Source: a bacterium (GTDB lineage: Bacteria; UBP14; UBA6098). Taken from it: a DNA stretch of 32,389 bases. Positions 8,801-17,400 of the stretch are shown here, piece after piece. Below the pieces are notes generated by a model. It saw only the letters and a list, made by a program, of their open reading frames with translations, searched no databases and was not told where the DNA came from. The stretch spans positions 1 to 32,389 of the forward strand of contig QNEE01000007.1 of assembly GCA_003645085.1 (NCBI GenBank), read 5' to 3'. How positions within the stretch are numbered: the first letter of the stretch is position 1; each line of letters begins with the position of its first letter. Made by a program: the position numbers and the translations under genes.

Positions 8801-10612
8801 CACAATAGAACCCCACAAGACCCCGATTATTGCGGCTCCGAGCCTATCGACACGTCTTCGATTAAGATAGTCGATTACTATTACTTCCGCGATATGGACC
8901 TGTCGCCGGACCCGGCGGATACCGATTGGCAGCCCGTAACTATTGTCGAGGACGACAGCGATTGCGACAGCATCAGGATAAGGTTCGGTAACTTTAATAC
9001 GTTTGTTCAATACGATTATAGTATGTTCGTCGAGTTCGTAGTCCAGGGCCTCGGTATTCCGTTATTCACCGACCGGTTATATCTCGGCGACGGCGTCCCG
9101 GTGGACAATTGCGCTCCGTTGACTATCACTGACCTTACTATCGATATAGTTGGCGGCGACATCTATCTCGAATGGCCAGAAATCGCGTCCGGTATCGATA
9201 CTTGCACCGGAGATACCGTTCCGGAAATCGACCCTGCTACGAATATCGTCTACGATATTTACAGGTTCACCGACCCGTATGGCACTATCGGAACACCGTT
9301 AGTTACCGGATGGACAGTTCCGAATTATACCGATGTCACCGGAGCGGGCGATATAACTACACAATACTACTATGTCGTCAAAGGCCGGGACTACAATAAT
9401 AATGAAACTCCGGACGAATCGAACCGCGTGGGCGAGGTCGATTACGAGGTCGCCGATGGCTGGAACGCAGTCGCTTATCCGCTGCCGGTTACAGGCCTCG
9501 ACCAACCCGACGACTACGCTACCAGACTGGGCGTCCCGTTCGTGCATATGTATTCGTATGTGAACCCGCCCGGCGGCTGGAACGGCCTGATGGTCGGCGG
9601 TATTCCATTCTGGAACATTACTCCTGGACTGGAAGATATGACCGCATACGTAACCGGTATCGGCACAGGAATATATACCTGGACAGGCGACCTTCCGACC
9701 GACTCGACAGCTATATACTATACACTGGCCAATACCGGCGGAAACGGTTGGAACGGAATTATGCTCCCGCTGCATCACGGGCATATAACTACGGCCGAAG
9801 AGCTATACTATGAACTCGACGGCCTCGGTTTCGAACCCATTACCGTCGCGCGTAGAGTCCCCGGCGGTGGCTGGCAGAGCATCGTGGTCATAGGCGGAAC
9901 AGTCTACTTCGATTTCGATATCTACCCCGGACAAGCGTATATGGTCTGGGTCGAGGCTGGAGGCAACTGGCCTGCCTACGCACGTATTCGCTACGGTAAA
10001 ACGAATCCGGCACAGGTCGAACCGAAGGTTCAGGATGTAATCCGGATGCCGCTTTCTACCGCTATTCCGGTAATAACCGAAGACAACGCCGAAATCGACG
10101 AGGTAGTCGCTACAGCTACGTCCGGCGAATCGACTATCGACTGCTACTGCGACAAAGGTGTGGTCAAGGTCGAGTTCTCCGAATTCGATGATATCAAAGC
10201 GGGAGCGCAGGTCGTAGTCGAGGTCTCGGCGGACAACGGGACATACGTGGGTAATACCACGATAACGGTTCCCGAAGGTCCGGTCGAAATAGCGGCTCCG
10301 CTGACGCTTACAAAAGCGAGACCGGAACTGCCGAAAGAGTTCGCGTTGCACAATAATATCCCGAACCCGTTCAATCCGGCTACTACAATCAAATTCGACC
10401 TCCCCGAGGATGCCGTTTGCGACCTTGCAGTATTCAATATCAACGGCAGAAAGGTCCGGACGCTCGTTTCGGAGGACCTCAAGGCCGGTTACCATAAGGT
10501 TGTCTGGAACGGTGCCGACGATTCGGGACGGATATTGCCCGGCGGAATATACTTCTACAGACTCCGTGCAGGCGATTTCTCCGCGCAGCGTCGTATGATG
10601 TTCGTAAAATAG
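2822..10612 (+). CDS. Giant exported multidomain protein (2596 aa) with C-terminal PNPFN/FlgD-type sorting domain
   Basis: Function is not recognised. A signal peptide (MRKSLLVGLLMVFIAVGAMA, cleavage about 20/21) is followed by a helix-rich, Trp/Tyr-rich domain (about 21-430) with no catalytic motif I know. Several CARDB/Ig-like domains (about 433-820 and 927-1355) come next. At least five Ig-like repeats (about 814-920, 1353-1463, 1468-1593, 1595-1740, 1742-1860) carry WDNAGN/WDVAGN-type strands. An FN3-like domain (about 2098-2210), a tandem GWN module (about 2211-2393) and the tail NNIPNPFNPATTIKF...GGIYFYRLRAG (about 2503-2596) complete it. The tail resembles Por/type IX sorting and FlgD-Ig domains, so cell-surface delivery is likely. 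AAGGAG sits five bases before ATG 2822. It may act in adhesion or binding; this is inference from architecture. Confidence 0.88.
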   Translation: MRKSLLVGLLMVFIAVGAMANVYTDRAVTAMEYVTNPVNGMYHQTEGLVWINTDPTNAAAPAVDNQSPAYLGAYFWTTAGLLAGMNATDVNVPYAHNAIERVFINNFDFGEDITFAGGIEPWYSESTTIGGWTVDSLLMADAQIPWRFDPTMSFAASASDVYLERVLWATYFLTLCDNIEYSQYIARVLRGIRNNPTYYNSTNGAIKYNGVDNTYLTALWGLVLESYMRSFESYPVLRPGYIPIEPPPTDYDWSEESEGAWLFVMTMLDYYFGSQLPSWWSSYWCPESDRSPMDPARGLERWEYLPVMMFAAAHGEIDTANGLWDNHMDDVGVNTWRNDVRDYFRQGAIWNGSRGYYAPLHRRPAIYVFYELGQMEMYRATLDTQYINRILNVEDNRFNSTYWTGDFWDQSPSRHGTPMWNGLHAWVLAHLPNIEIVGIESNLPSEGPLPYDYSANTGQDHVVTVWVANNGLVPIDSLLMTVNEDYAGGSRTGAVYCPLINPGEVVGVTYDIGGPGLPGDHNIYATFMDEPWVAGYTVVDSDLVIDVQTPVAIDMIATIGDPVTAPNSPLVSRLSEFNIEVQIQNNGGSTIRELELDLSQSSPYGLAFTFTTGTHFDGVVDIPGGTTGSIYFPVVAPADVGAALGDDILVEVDLVDAIDENTRLSVPPGDIVITDDEEYFDIQHRAWLTPTGFGTTTGWVNATDIEPVTVWFSNSAGDVGEADSLDVYSHTLELISSVVTGIGGTDAPSLIDASVAAGAAGSATFDLFNDGASENAIVDVHYVGYYHDGNNGNEAFSPHSPMDVTYVGSLGIDVLYPDAQPLAPAAGTFWPPDDWVRVEAWDNLSGVGRVEIFVMDFVGVQYWDFTTGTWGATPDTVALSYYAAYDEWRVQLVNHPAGNCVMFVLCWDNAGNQMPPEYVPLGDIYYGHIVEIGADLWRGGPLAPVDPLADYEYECDWNWVYECSVLVFNPNGFTLNNVELDLFSTSPYTGIVDLTGATSIGAYASIWYRFEVTEPGYTFKDSLYAHISDGTDAVGNPIGEQVTDNDFRVWVEMPVDFEIVDVWIEPESIEVWIGDPTDTEEDTALVSHYQTFAYYATFRNNGEDVIDSVEVAPFQSHGFNSIITPTGPFTYYNKGQGWTETLFFGVIADTLDPGINPEQFDQFMMLIWDDIGFTAHNHPPGYTTGLSTITDDRAPIGIQEPSLLDEFLIYTDGDSNFVWLNMTNTVAVELGLWNQWATAAGTPKTDRAAADRINDPAYDCMLTFMDPTYTWNVTEVIDRENPIYVTSTLVEPGDSTYIGWEITWDGTPPPYEGALRIFSDIEYGDQNWQSQFDSRYSPANRWFSTDYLGIDVSRPTCEIIAPYDGGMYPDYPETIRVLADDAVSGLVEDSVKVQFENPLGEIWNGTDWFSGDWWFTAHYDIALGPDTFWYGIPTPDLEGCYTYRAYSWDVAGNQSLIDEVDFIWDATAPNSHINYPYNGYYSYTANNPWDQVIEVWALDDTTNAPYECVSHVRSVYVAIRDTLQDKWWNGSGWITAGTAYWLPCTPTSDPEIWEYLGYTDSASVILEFYCYARDSAGNLFAPDDTLQYVRVDEIKPNSVLTDQTFAELPALVTCNLTDWNTLMDGKIWGYAADSITRVDSVKYSIWESLSDMHWNGSVFVSSPDDIWLEPDEYNKGGGWFSSTTHPNPGIAVDFDDTLWWRNDWTPPDYGYYRIRSMCWDDMWHEEPGFDSQNEKWVIYDNCPPVIHPRFPEAGGIYYIGDWHDSLVVFAYDSCGYLLDEVDSVKLWITDAAGNYWGLHPFFLMWGWWPMPLSVYATPIAGETGLWQYRYPGLITAAGSYTMFVRAYDQAGNIGLNAWGWTITVTGAYLTIENVEPDPFFVDEHWHCRVVAWHHPGVVDTNFAAELVFGNTMPDPLDFEILTPGPYYTYRGTLDVECVGYEPILGLEVFVDAPTTTLPRASTEPIDIIATPDDDIAGYVMDNPCDQGNWLWIVHNRTPQDPDYCGSEPIDTSSIKIVDYYYFRDMDLSPDPADTDWQPVTIVEDDSDCDSIRIRFGNFNTFVQYDYSMFVEFVVQGLGIPLFTDRLYLGDGVPVDNCAPLTITDLTIDIVGGDIYLEWPEIASGIDTCTGDTVPEIDPATNIVYDIYRFTDPYGTIGTPLVTGWTVPNYTDVTGAGDITTQYYYVVKGRDYNNNETPDESNRVGEVDYEVADGWNAVAYPLPVTGLDQPDDYATRLGVPFVHMYSYVNPPGGWNGLMVGGIPFWNITPGLEDMTAYVTGIGTGIYTWTGDLPTDSTAIYYTLANTGGNGWNGIMLPLHHGHITTAEELYYELDGLGFEPITVARRVPGGGWQSIVVIGGTVYFDFDIYPGQAYMVWVEAGGNWPAYARIRYGKTNPAQVEPKVQDVIRMPLSTAIPVITEDNAEIDEVVATATSGESTIDCYCDKGVVKVEFSEFDDIKAGAQVVVEVSADNGTYVGNTTITVPEGPVEIAAPLTLTKARPELPKEFALHNNIPNPFNPATTIKFDLPEDAVCDLAVFNINGRKVRTLVSEDLKAGYHKVVWNGADDSGRILPGGIYFYRLRAGDFSAQRRMMFVK

Positions 10613-10622
10613 CAGTCTCTGA

Positions 10623-10649
10623 CGGTGGGGGGCTTTATGCCCCCCACCG
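10623..10649 (+). promoter_or_regulatory. Strong intergenic hairpin without T-run
   Basis: An 11-bp perfect GC-rich stem (cggtggggggc/gccccccaccg) with loop tttat lies ten bases after the 2596-aa gene. It is followed by gaacccg, not a T-run, so it is a poor intrinsic terminator. It may stabilise the upstream mRNA 3' end or limit read-through into the next gene, whose ribosome site GGGAGG begins 13 bases downstream. Confidence 0.6.
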
Positions 10650-10671
10650 AACCCGTTTCCCGGGAGGAACC

Positions 10672-11349
10672 ATGCGTTACGCTATAATTATAGCTGTGTT
10701 GTGTCTACTGGCAACCGGAGCGGTTTTCGGACAGGGAACGCCCTGGACAATCTACGGCGAGGTCCGAAACTCCGATATGACAATACCCCCCGCAGACTGT
10801 CTCCATTTTTGGGCTTATTACATACCAGATAGCGATACTATCCGTTACCCTGAGAATTCCGGGCCAGGCGAGGGCACAAATTATAACGAAGGTTCAGGTG
10901 TATGGCTGGTCGAGACAAGTTCGCTTTCTCCTCCACCCGAAGACGGCGAGGTGATATATATAGCGTTTATGAATATCTGCAACGACGAAACCGCACTTAT
11001 TACGGTTACGGTCGATTTCGATTCCGCCGGTTGGAACGCCGGTATGGTTACTCTTACTTTTATGGGTATCGAAGAAACGGCTTTTCCGGAAAGGCGGTCA
11101 TTGCAGGTTTTCCCGAATCCCTTTAATGCAACCTGCAATTTCAAAATTCAGAATTCAGAATTCAGAATTCAGAATTTAGAAATATACGATATCTCCGGAA
11201 AACTGGTTCGTTCTTTACCTGTAACTTCTACCGAAACCAATTCTATAATATGGGATGGCCGCGATAGGACGGGAAAAGAGCTTCCGGCAGGAGTTTATCT
11301 GGTCCGCGTGGGGAATAATAATTACGTCAGGGCTTTGATGATAAAATAG
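10672..11349 (+). CDS. Small exported protein: shared two-Cys N-terminal module plus PNPFN sorting tail
   Basis: A 225-aa secreted protein of unknown function. The signal peptide MRYAIIIAVLCLLATGAVFG ends near residue 20. Residues about 22-130 form a module (WTIYGEVRNSDMTIPPADC...GEVIYIAFMNIC) that also opens the 2346- and 1881-aa proteins downstream; its two cysteines are conserved in all three. Residues about 140-225 are a sorting tail (FPNPFNATCNF...YDISGKLVRS...WDGRDRTGKELPAGVYLVRVG). That tail is closer to those of the minus-strand proteases than to those of the giant proteins. The tail carries the 7-bp DNA repeat, read as KIQNSEFRIQN. It looks like the minimal version of the family: a module with only a tail. 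GGGAGG lies five bases before ATG 10672. Confidence 0.85.
   Translation: MRYAIIIAVLCLLATGAVFGQGTPWTIYGEVRNSDMTIPPADCLHFWAYYIPDSDTIRYPENSGPGEGTNYNEGSGVWLVETSSLSPPPEDGEVIYIAFMNICNDETALITVTVDFDSAGWNAGMVTLTFMGIEETAFPERRSLQVFPNPFNATCNFKIQNSEFRIQNLEIYDISGKLVRSLPVTSTETNSIIWDGRDRTGKELPAGVYLVRVGNNNYVRALMIK
10738..11070 (+). other. Shared two-Cys N-terminal module, copy 1
   Basis: First of three homologous segments encoding a domain of about 100 residues directly after a signal peptide. It has the pattern hydrophobic-x-G-x-[VL]-x...P-x2-x-C...W...G-E-x-hydrophobic-x-I...C. The paired Cys (PPADC and MNIC) may form a disulfide in the exported protein. I do not recognise the family. Confidence 0.6.
11145..11179 (+). 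repeat. Heptanucleotide tandem repeat inside coding sequence
   Basis: Four perfect copies of aattcag (11145-11172) are followed by a degenerate fifth copy, aatttag. Because 7 is not a multiple of 3, the peptide repeats every 21 bases (IQNSEFR, then IQNLEI). It sits in the sorting tail of the 225-aa protein, between the PNPFN strand and the DISGK strand, and keeps the frame. Confidence 0.95.
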
Positions 11350-11382
11350 CGGTGTATTCTATCGCCGCTCTTTTGATTTTTT
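11348..11382 (+). terminator. Probable rho-independent terminator after the 225-aa gene
   Basis: A 7-bp stem with one G-T pair (agcggtg/cgccgct), an 8-base loop and a following T-rich tract ctttt-ga-tttttt. The stem begins within the stop codon of the 225-aa gene. It would separate that gene from the 2346-aa gene. Confidence 0.7.
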
Positions 11383-11413
11383 AGGATGTTAAGAGAGATT
11401 TAACCAAATTATT

Positions 11414-11432
11414 ACCCATTTGGGTCAAACCC
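11414..11432 (+). promoter_or_regulatory. Overlapping small inverted repeats just before the ribosome site
   Basis: acccatttgggt (11414-11425) and gggtcaaaccc (11422-11432) share the gggt arm, so two alternative short stems are possible two bases before AAGGAGG of the 2346-aa gene. Short arms (5 and 4 bp) make this weak; it could be an operator or chance. Confidence 0.3.
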
Positions 11433-11441
11433 GAAGGAGGG

Positions 11442-14400
11442 ATGATGAGAAGAACCCTCGTAGTTCTAGGAATATTGTTCTTAGCCGGCCTGATTGTAGC
11501 GCAGCCGGCAAGTCCGCATACCGTCTATGGTAATGTCCAGCGGTATGAAGGGACGATACCCCCCGAAGCGTGCCTGCATATGCAATTCACGTTCGGTGTG
11601 AATACCTACGATGAAGCCGACCCAGAATTCACTTACGATGAATTAACCGGGACCTTCTTCCTGCAGATTACGGACGATTTATTTTCCGTCGGCGATTCGA
11701 TATATATCGATGCCGGCGATTCCTGTATGTTCGAGGAACAGGTCTATGTGGACGCTTTCGCTTTCGGCCCGGAAACATATATCGGCACTATATACCTCGA
11801 CCCGATAGAGGGCTTAAGGCCGGAGCTTCTCGCCGGTTATATGGACCCCACGACCGGTTATGTAACCGATGTCTTCGAGTTCGGCGTAACCTATCTTTCT
11901 AATCCGTGGGGCCGCGCACCGAATTACGTTCGCTTATGGATAGACGACACCGACTGGTGGAATATGTCCTGGGCCGGAACAGGAACCCCTCATTACGAAC
12001 TGGGAGAGCCTTACACTGTTAGTATCGACGGTTACGACATCGGAAAAGGAGACCATTACTACTACTTCTATGCCGAGGACAGTTATGGTTTGCCGGTCTG
12101 GACCGACCCGGTTGTTTTCACAATTCTCAATTCGGTGCCGACCGCACCCGCTATCCATCTGGAACCAGAATTGGCGTTCGACGACGAGGATATAAACGTA
12201 TTTATAGATACCCCCGGCGACGATGAGGACGACGACCCGTTGTCTTACTACTATGAATGGTATCGCGGCGGCGTGCTCGAAGCCGGTTATTCGGGTCTGG
12301 GAATGAATTCCCTTCCGTTCTCGGCGACGATTATAGGCGAGGTCTGGGAAGTCAGAGTCTATTCATACGATGGTGAGGCGTATAGCCCATACGCTTCCGA
12401 TGTGGCGACGATTATTGCGCCAATCCTTACCGACGGTGAGGTTGCACCGACTGCCGGAGACCGCAGCACTCTGTTCACATATACAGTAACCTACACAAAC
12501 GCGCGGAATATCGCGCCGGAGGGCGTCTATGTTATTATCGACGGCGGAGACCCAATCGAAATGACCGAAGAGCGCGATTACTCCGACGGCGTCGAATTTA
12601 GCTATAGCACTACGCTTGGATTAGGTGAACATACATATCGATTCCAGGCCGACGATGTTCTTGGCCACACGGCAGTGGGCGATACCGGTGAGCACACCGG
12701 ACCGACAGTAGGCAACAATCTGCCTTCGATTACGAATGCTGTTCTATTTGCCGACCCCGACCCGGCCACCGAACGCTCGACTATTACGGCCGTTCCCGCT
12801 GGATGGTATGACGCCGACGGCGACCCCGAAGGCTATCATTATGTGTGGTATATCAACGATAGCCCTATCGGTTATACCGGTGCCACAATCGATGGCGATT
12901 ATTTCGACCGCGGCGATGTGGTCTATTGCGAGGTATTCCCTTACGACGGTTACGACGAGGGGGACGGTATCGCGACCTCGACTATGACCATACAGAACTC
13001 CCTGCCGGACGCTCCGGTCGCAGGTTACGCTCCTATTCCCGTCTACGATAACGACGATATCGTTATAAGTATAACCACTGCGGCATACGACCCCGACGGC
13101 GACCCCCTTACTTATCATTACTCTTGGAGCATAGGCGGCTATTCGGTCGGGCATGATGACGCGACTCTCGACGCATCGGAGACCGAACCCGGCGATTTAG
13201 TGAATGTCGAGGTTTGGGCAAACGATACCTATGGCGACGGAGTTATCTACTCGATGGGCATTCCGGTCAATTGGCCTACCCTTTCCGGGGGCACTGTTAT
13301 TCCTGTAAGCGGCTTACCGACCGAGATATTCCGTTACGAGGTTACATATACATCCGCCCGCGATATCCCGCCGCACATCATTTACGTTATTATCGACGGC
13401 GACGATTTCGCGATGACTCCGACCGACCCCGGCGATATGGTTTATACCGACGGCTACGGTTATTACCTCGAAACTACTTTGCCTTACGGCGACCATACCT
13501 ATGCATTTATCGGAAACGATATTCAGGGGAACGAGGCTTTGGGCGAGGAAGACCCGCGCCCCGGTCCGGTTCAAGAAAACACACCGCCGGAGGTTACAGA
13601 AATAGAAGTTACACCCTATCCCGATGCAACAGAGACGGACACTATCCGTGCCGTCCCAACAGGTTACGACGCGGATAGCGACCCGTTCACGTTCGGTTAT
13701 CAATGGTATAATGCCGCCGGCCCGATTCCCGGTGCGACCGCAAGCTCGATAAGAGGAAATTATTTCGATAAAGGGGATATAGTCCGTGTCGAGGTCTGGG
13801 CAAACGACGGCTGGGAAAACGGCGAATCCGCTTTCTCGGATTACGTAACTATCATCAATACGCTGCCGACCATAAGCGACGTCGACCTGATTGCCGACCC
13901 CGCCGGCTGGTTCAACGAACTCGGCGAGTTGGTCGCGGTAGTAGATGCTAACGATGTAGATGACGACGATATTTTCTATACTTATGTATGGTATGTGAAC
14001 GGTGTGCCCGTTGTTCCGGGGCCCGCTGTCGACGACAGGCTCGATGGTGCCTATTTCGACCGAGGCGATACGGTCTATTTCGAGGTTACTGTCAGCGATG
14101 ACGAGGGTGAGGGCGAAACCGACATATCGGACGAAGTGGTTATCGGCAATGCCCCGCCAGTATTCGAGTATATGTTCCTGTCGCCGGAGAACCCTACCAC
14201 TACGAGCAGGCTCGAGGTGAATGTCGTTGTCAACGACCCCGACGGGGACGATGTCGACCTGACATACGAATGGTTTGTTGACGGTGATACCGTTGCGGGC
14301 TGGTTTAACGACTATGTCCCGGCATCTTTCACCGAGAAACACGAAACCTGGCAGGCGGTCGTAACCGCCGAGGACGAATTTGGCGGTGTCAGTCAGGCTA

Positions 14401-17400
14401 CCGATTCGAAGACTATACTCAACACGCCACCTATTGTCGGCGAGGTCGAGGAAACGTTAGTAGTCTACGGCGTCGATTATTATACGACTATCCGCGCGTT
14501 CGACCCGGATGCCGACCATATTGTCTGGCATCTCGTGGAAGGCCCGGAACATCTGGTTCTCGATACGCTGACCGGCGACCTTTCCTGGACGGACTTCACG
14601 GATGACGATTCGCTAGCTGTCCATTCTGTAGCTATAATCGTTACCGACGACGAGACCGAAGTTCCGGTCGCTTTCAACCTGCACGTGTATCCTTTCAGCC
14701 ACGAGATTTTCGCCCCATCTAATCTCGACGCTCTTAGCGGTTATCTTCTTTCCATCCCGATGAGCTGGGACGCGCCGGTATTTTTCGGCGCCGCTGACAT
14801 TCTGCCGTTGACGTTCGTCGAGTATGAAATACAGCGTTCGACAGACCTCGTTACCTGGTCTCCTCTCGCAACATCGGCAGGAACCGGTTATGTGGACGCT
14901 CTGGTTACGGGCGGCACGCTATACTATTACCGGGTAAGGGCGAGCTATATGGAAGGCCCGAGCTCCTGGTCGAATATCGATTTCGCTACGCCGGGAACAA
15001 TAAACTCCGATATGCTGTATTCGGCATATACCTATATGCCGCTGCCAGAACTCGATGGGGTTATCGAAGCGGGCGAATGGACCGACGCTACCGAGTTCGG
15101 TATCGGCGGTCAGAAGCTATTTATTAAAAATACGGAGAATATGCTATTTATTGCGTTCATAGACGCGGAAGACGACCAGCTTAATGTGGACGACGCTTTC
15201 TATGTTCAAATAGAGGACAGCCATAATCTCCGCTGGCCTGGCGACGAGGGTAGTATCGAGGGCGAGTATCGCGTTACCGTCGTCGACGATACTACCGCAG
15301 ATGCCACATTCCAGGGTATCTGGGGGGTCTACCCCGGTGCTATCGGAAGAGATACCAGAGGCTTCTATGATGAGGTCGACGGCGCGGCTGGCGGTGGTTA
15401 CGGTGAGCCGGTCGTCTATGAGATGGCTATAGCTATCAATCCCGATACGGACTACCCTGCAGCTATCAACAGCAATATTGGTAATGTCGTTGGGTTCAGG
15501 TTCGCATCTTACGACGCCGGAATGCTCACCTGGACCAATGAGTGGCTTACCGGCAGCCAGGCTACCGACCCGGAATCGTTCGGCAATCTGATGCTCGGGG
15601 TAGGGGCAGGCGGACCAAAATTCAGCGTTTGGCGTAGGTCCTACGAGGTCTGGCTACTCGAGGGCCTAACGACCGACCGACCGATGTGGGTCTCGAACCT
15701 CGGCAACGGTAGTATCGATTACGAGCTTTACGAAAGCTACTTGCCGTTCCGCGACCGCGATGAAGACCACCCGGTTCTTCTATATACGGACGAACAAACT
15801 ATTGGAGAGGACGCCCTTACGTTCCTGGGTTACTCCTACGACCTTGTCAATACCTCTGCCGCTTTCTTAACCGCGATAAGTTCAGAGGATTATGAGGCGG
15901 TTGTGGTCACCCGACTCGAGGCTTTGACCGTTGCCGAGTTGGCCACGCTCGAAGCTTACGTTGTCGACGGCGGTAAGGTTATTATAAACTGCCCCGACCT
16001 CGAAACTACAGGCACACATACGTTCTGGACAACACTCGGAATGGATATCTTCGGGGACCTCGGGCTTTACGGCAGCGCAATAACATGGGAAAACGACGCC
16101 CATCCGATATTTAATACACCGCTGGGCGTTCCACCGTCGGTAGAGACTGTCGAGGGCACTTTCGACGATTACGGCGACGCAGTTCTCAGCACCGGCGCGA
16201 CTATCCTCGCCACTTTCGACGATTTGCCCTATCCGGCTAACGGCGCTATCGCACTTTCCTCCGATGCCAATGTTATACTCAACAGCTTCGTGATGAGCGA
16301 TAGCCGCGATAGCGACTTCGACGATATGATTGACGGCGTGGAATTGCTGGTCAACGAGATATACTATCTTATCGCGCTGGAAGATATCCCATGGCTCGAT
16401 GTCGACCTGGAAAGCGGGACGCTGGCGAGCCACGAAACCCACGACGCGGTCGTAACATTCGACGCGACATACCTCACCGAAGGAGATTATCTGGGTTATA
16501 TAATGGCGACGTCAGACGACCCGGTAACCCCGCTTATTCCGGTGCCCTGTATGCTCCATGTCCGTGCGCCGACATATCACCTCGTCAGGATAGAATTCCC
16601 GGACGAATTGCTGATGTTCAGCCCCGGCGAGTCTTTCGAACTGCCTATCACGGCGACAGGTATCGAAGACGCCGGAATCTACGAATTGAGTATGACCATT
16701 CAGACCAATTCGACCGTGGTGTCACCAGTCAACGTTACCAGTGATTACGATGTCGTTGTAACCGGTTACGACCTCGACTATATTACATTCGAACTGACAA
16801 ACGATATCGTTATGGAGGACGGCGAGGTTTGTATGGTCGAGTTCGAGATGAACGATATGGCACCGGTGGCGGCGTTCAGTAATCTGGATATCGGTTCTAT
16901 AGGCTATAATGACGATGCTTATGTGGGAACTGTCGACGATGTGGACGGGCGCGTTATGGTCGAGGCCGGCGAGATGGACTGGGCGATTGAACTCGAATTC
17001 ACTCACGGCTCGCTTTCCGACGTGATTTACATCGGTGTGAACCCTGAAGGAACCGACCTGTATGATGTCGGGTTGGATATGCTTAACGACCCGCCGGGTG
17101 AATGGTTCGACCCGTTCAGCGACGTTTCTGACCTCGACCCGGGCAATCCGCAACTCGACGGCGATATTCGCAGCCCATACGACGACCTGATTACCTGGTA
17201 TATACCCGTGGGGGATTCCGCCGGTAAGCTGGAATGGAGTTTCCGCGACGAGGACACTCTATTCGCGATGGGCAGCCTGTTCCTTAACGGCGATATAGAT
17301 ATGAAAACGTCGTCGGTGTATTTCTTCGACCCGGCTGAAACTCTGATAATTACATACCGCCGCACCGGCGAATCCCCATTCGTCGTGAATCTCTATCCGG

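Noticed and set aside
13314-14342. Antisense ORF (342 aa) in the 2346-aa gene
   Set aside because: Shadow of the Ig array; no signal peptide, motif or ribosome site seen.
12136-14430. Ig array as a recent DNA tandem repeat or CRISPR-like element
   Set aside because: The periodicity is only at protein level; nucleotide copies are strongly diverged and have no fixed-length repeat and spacer pattern.
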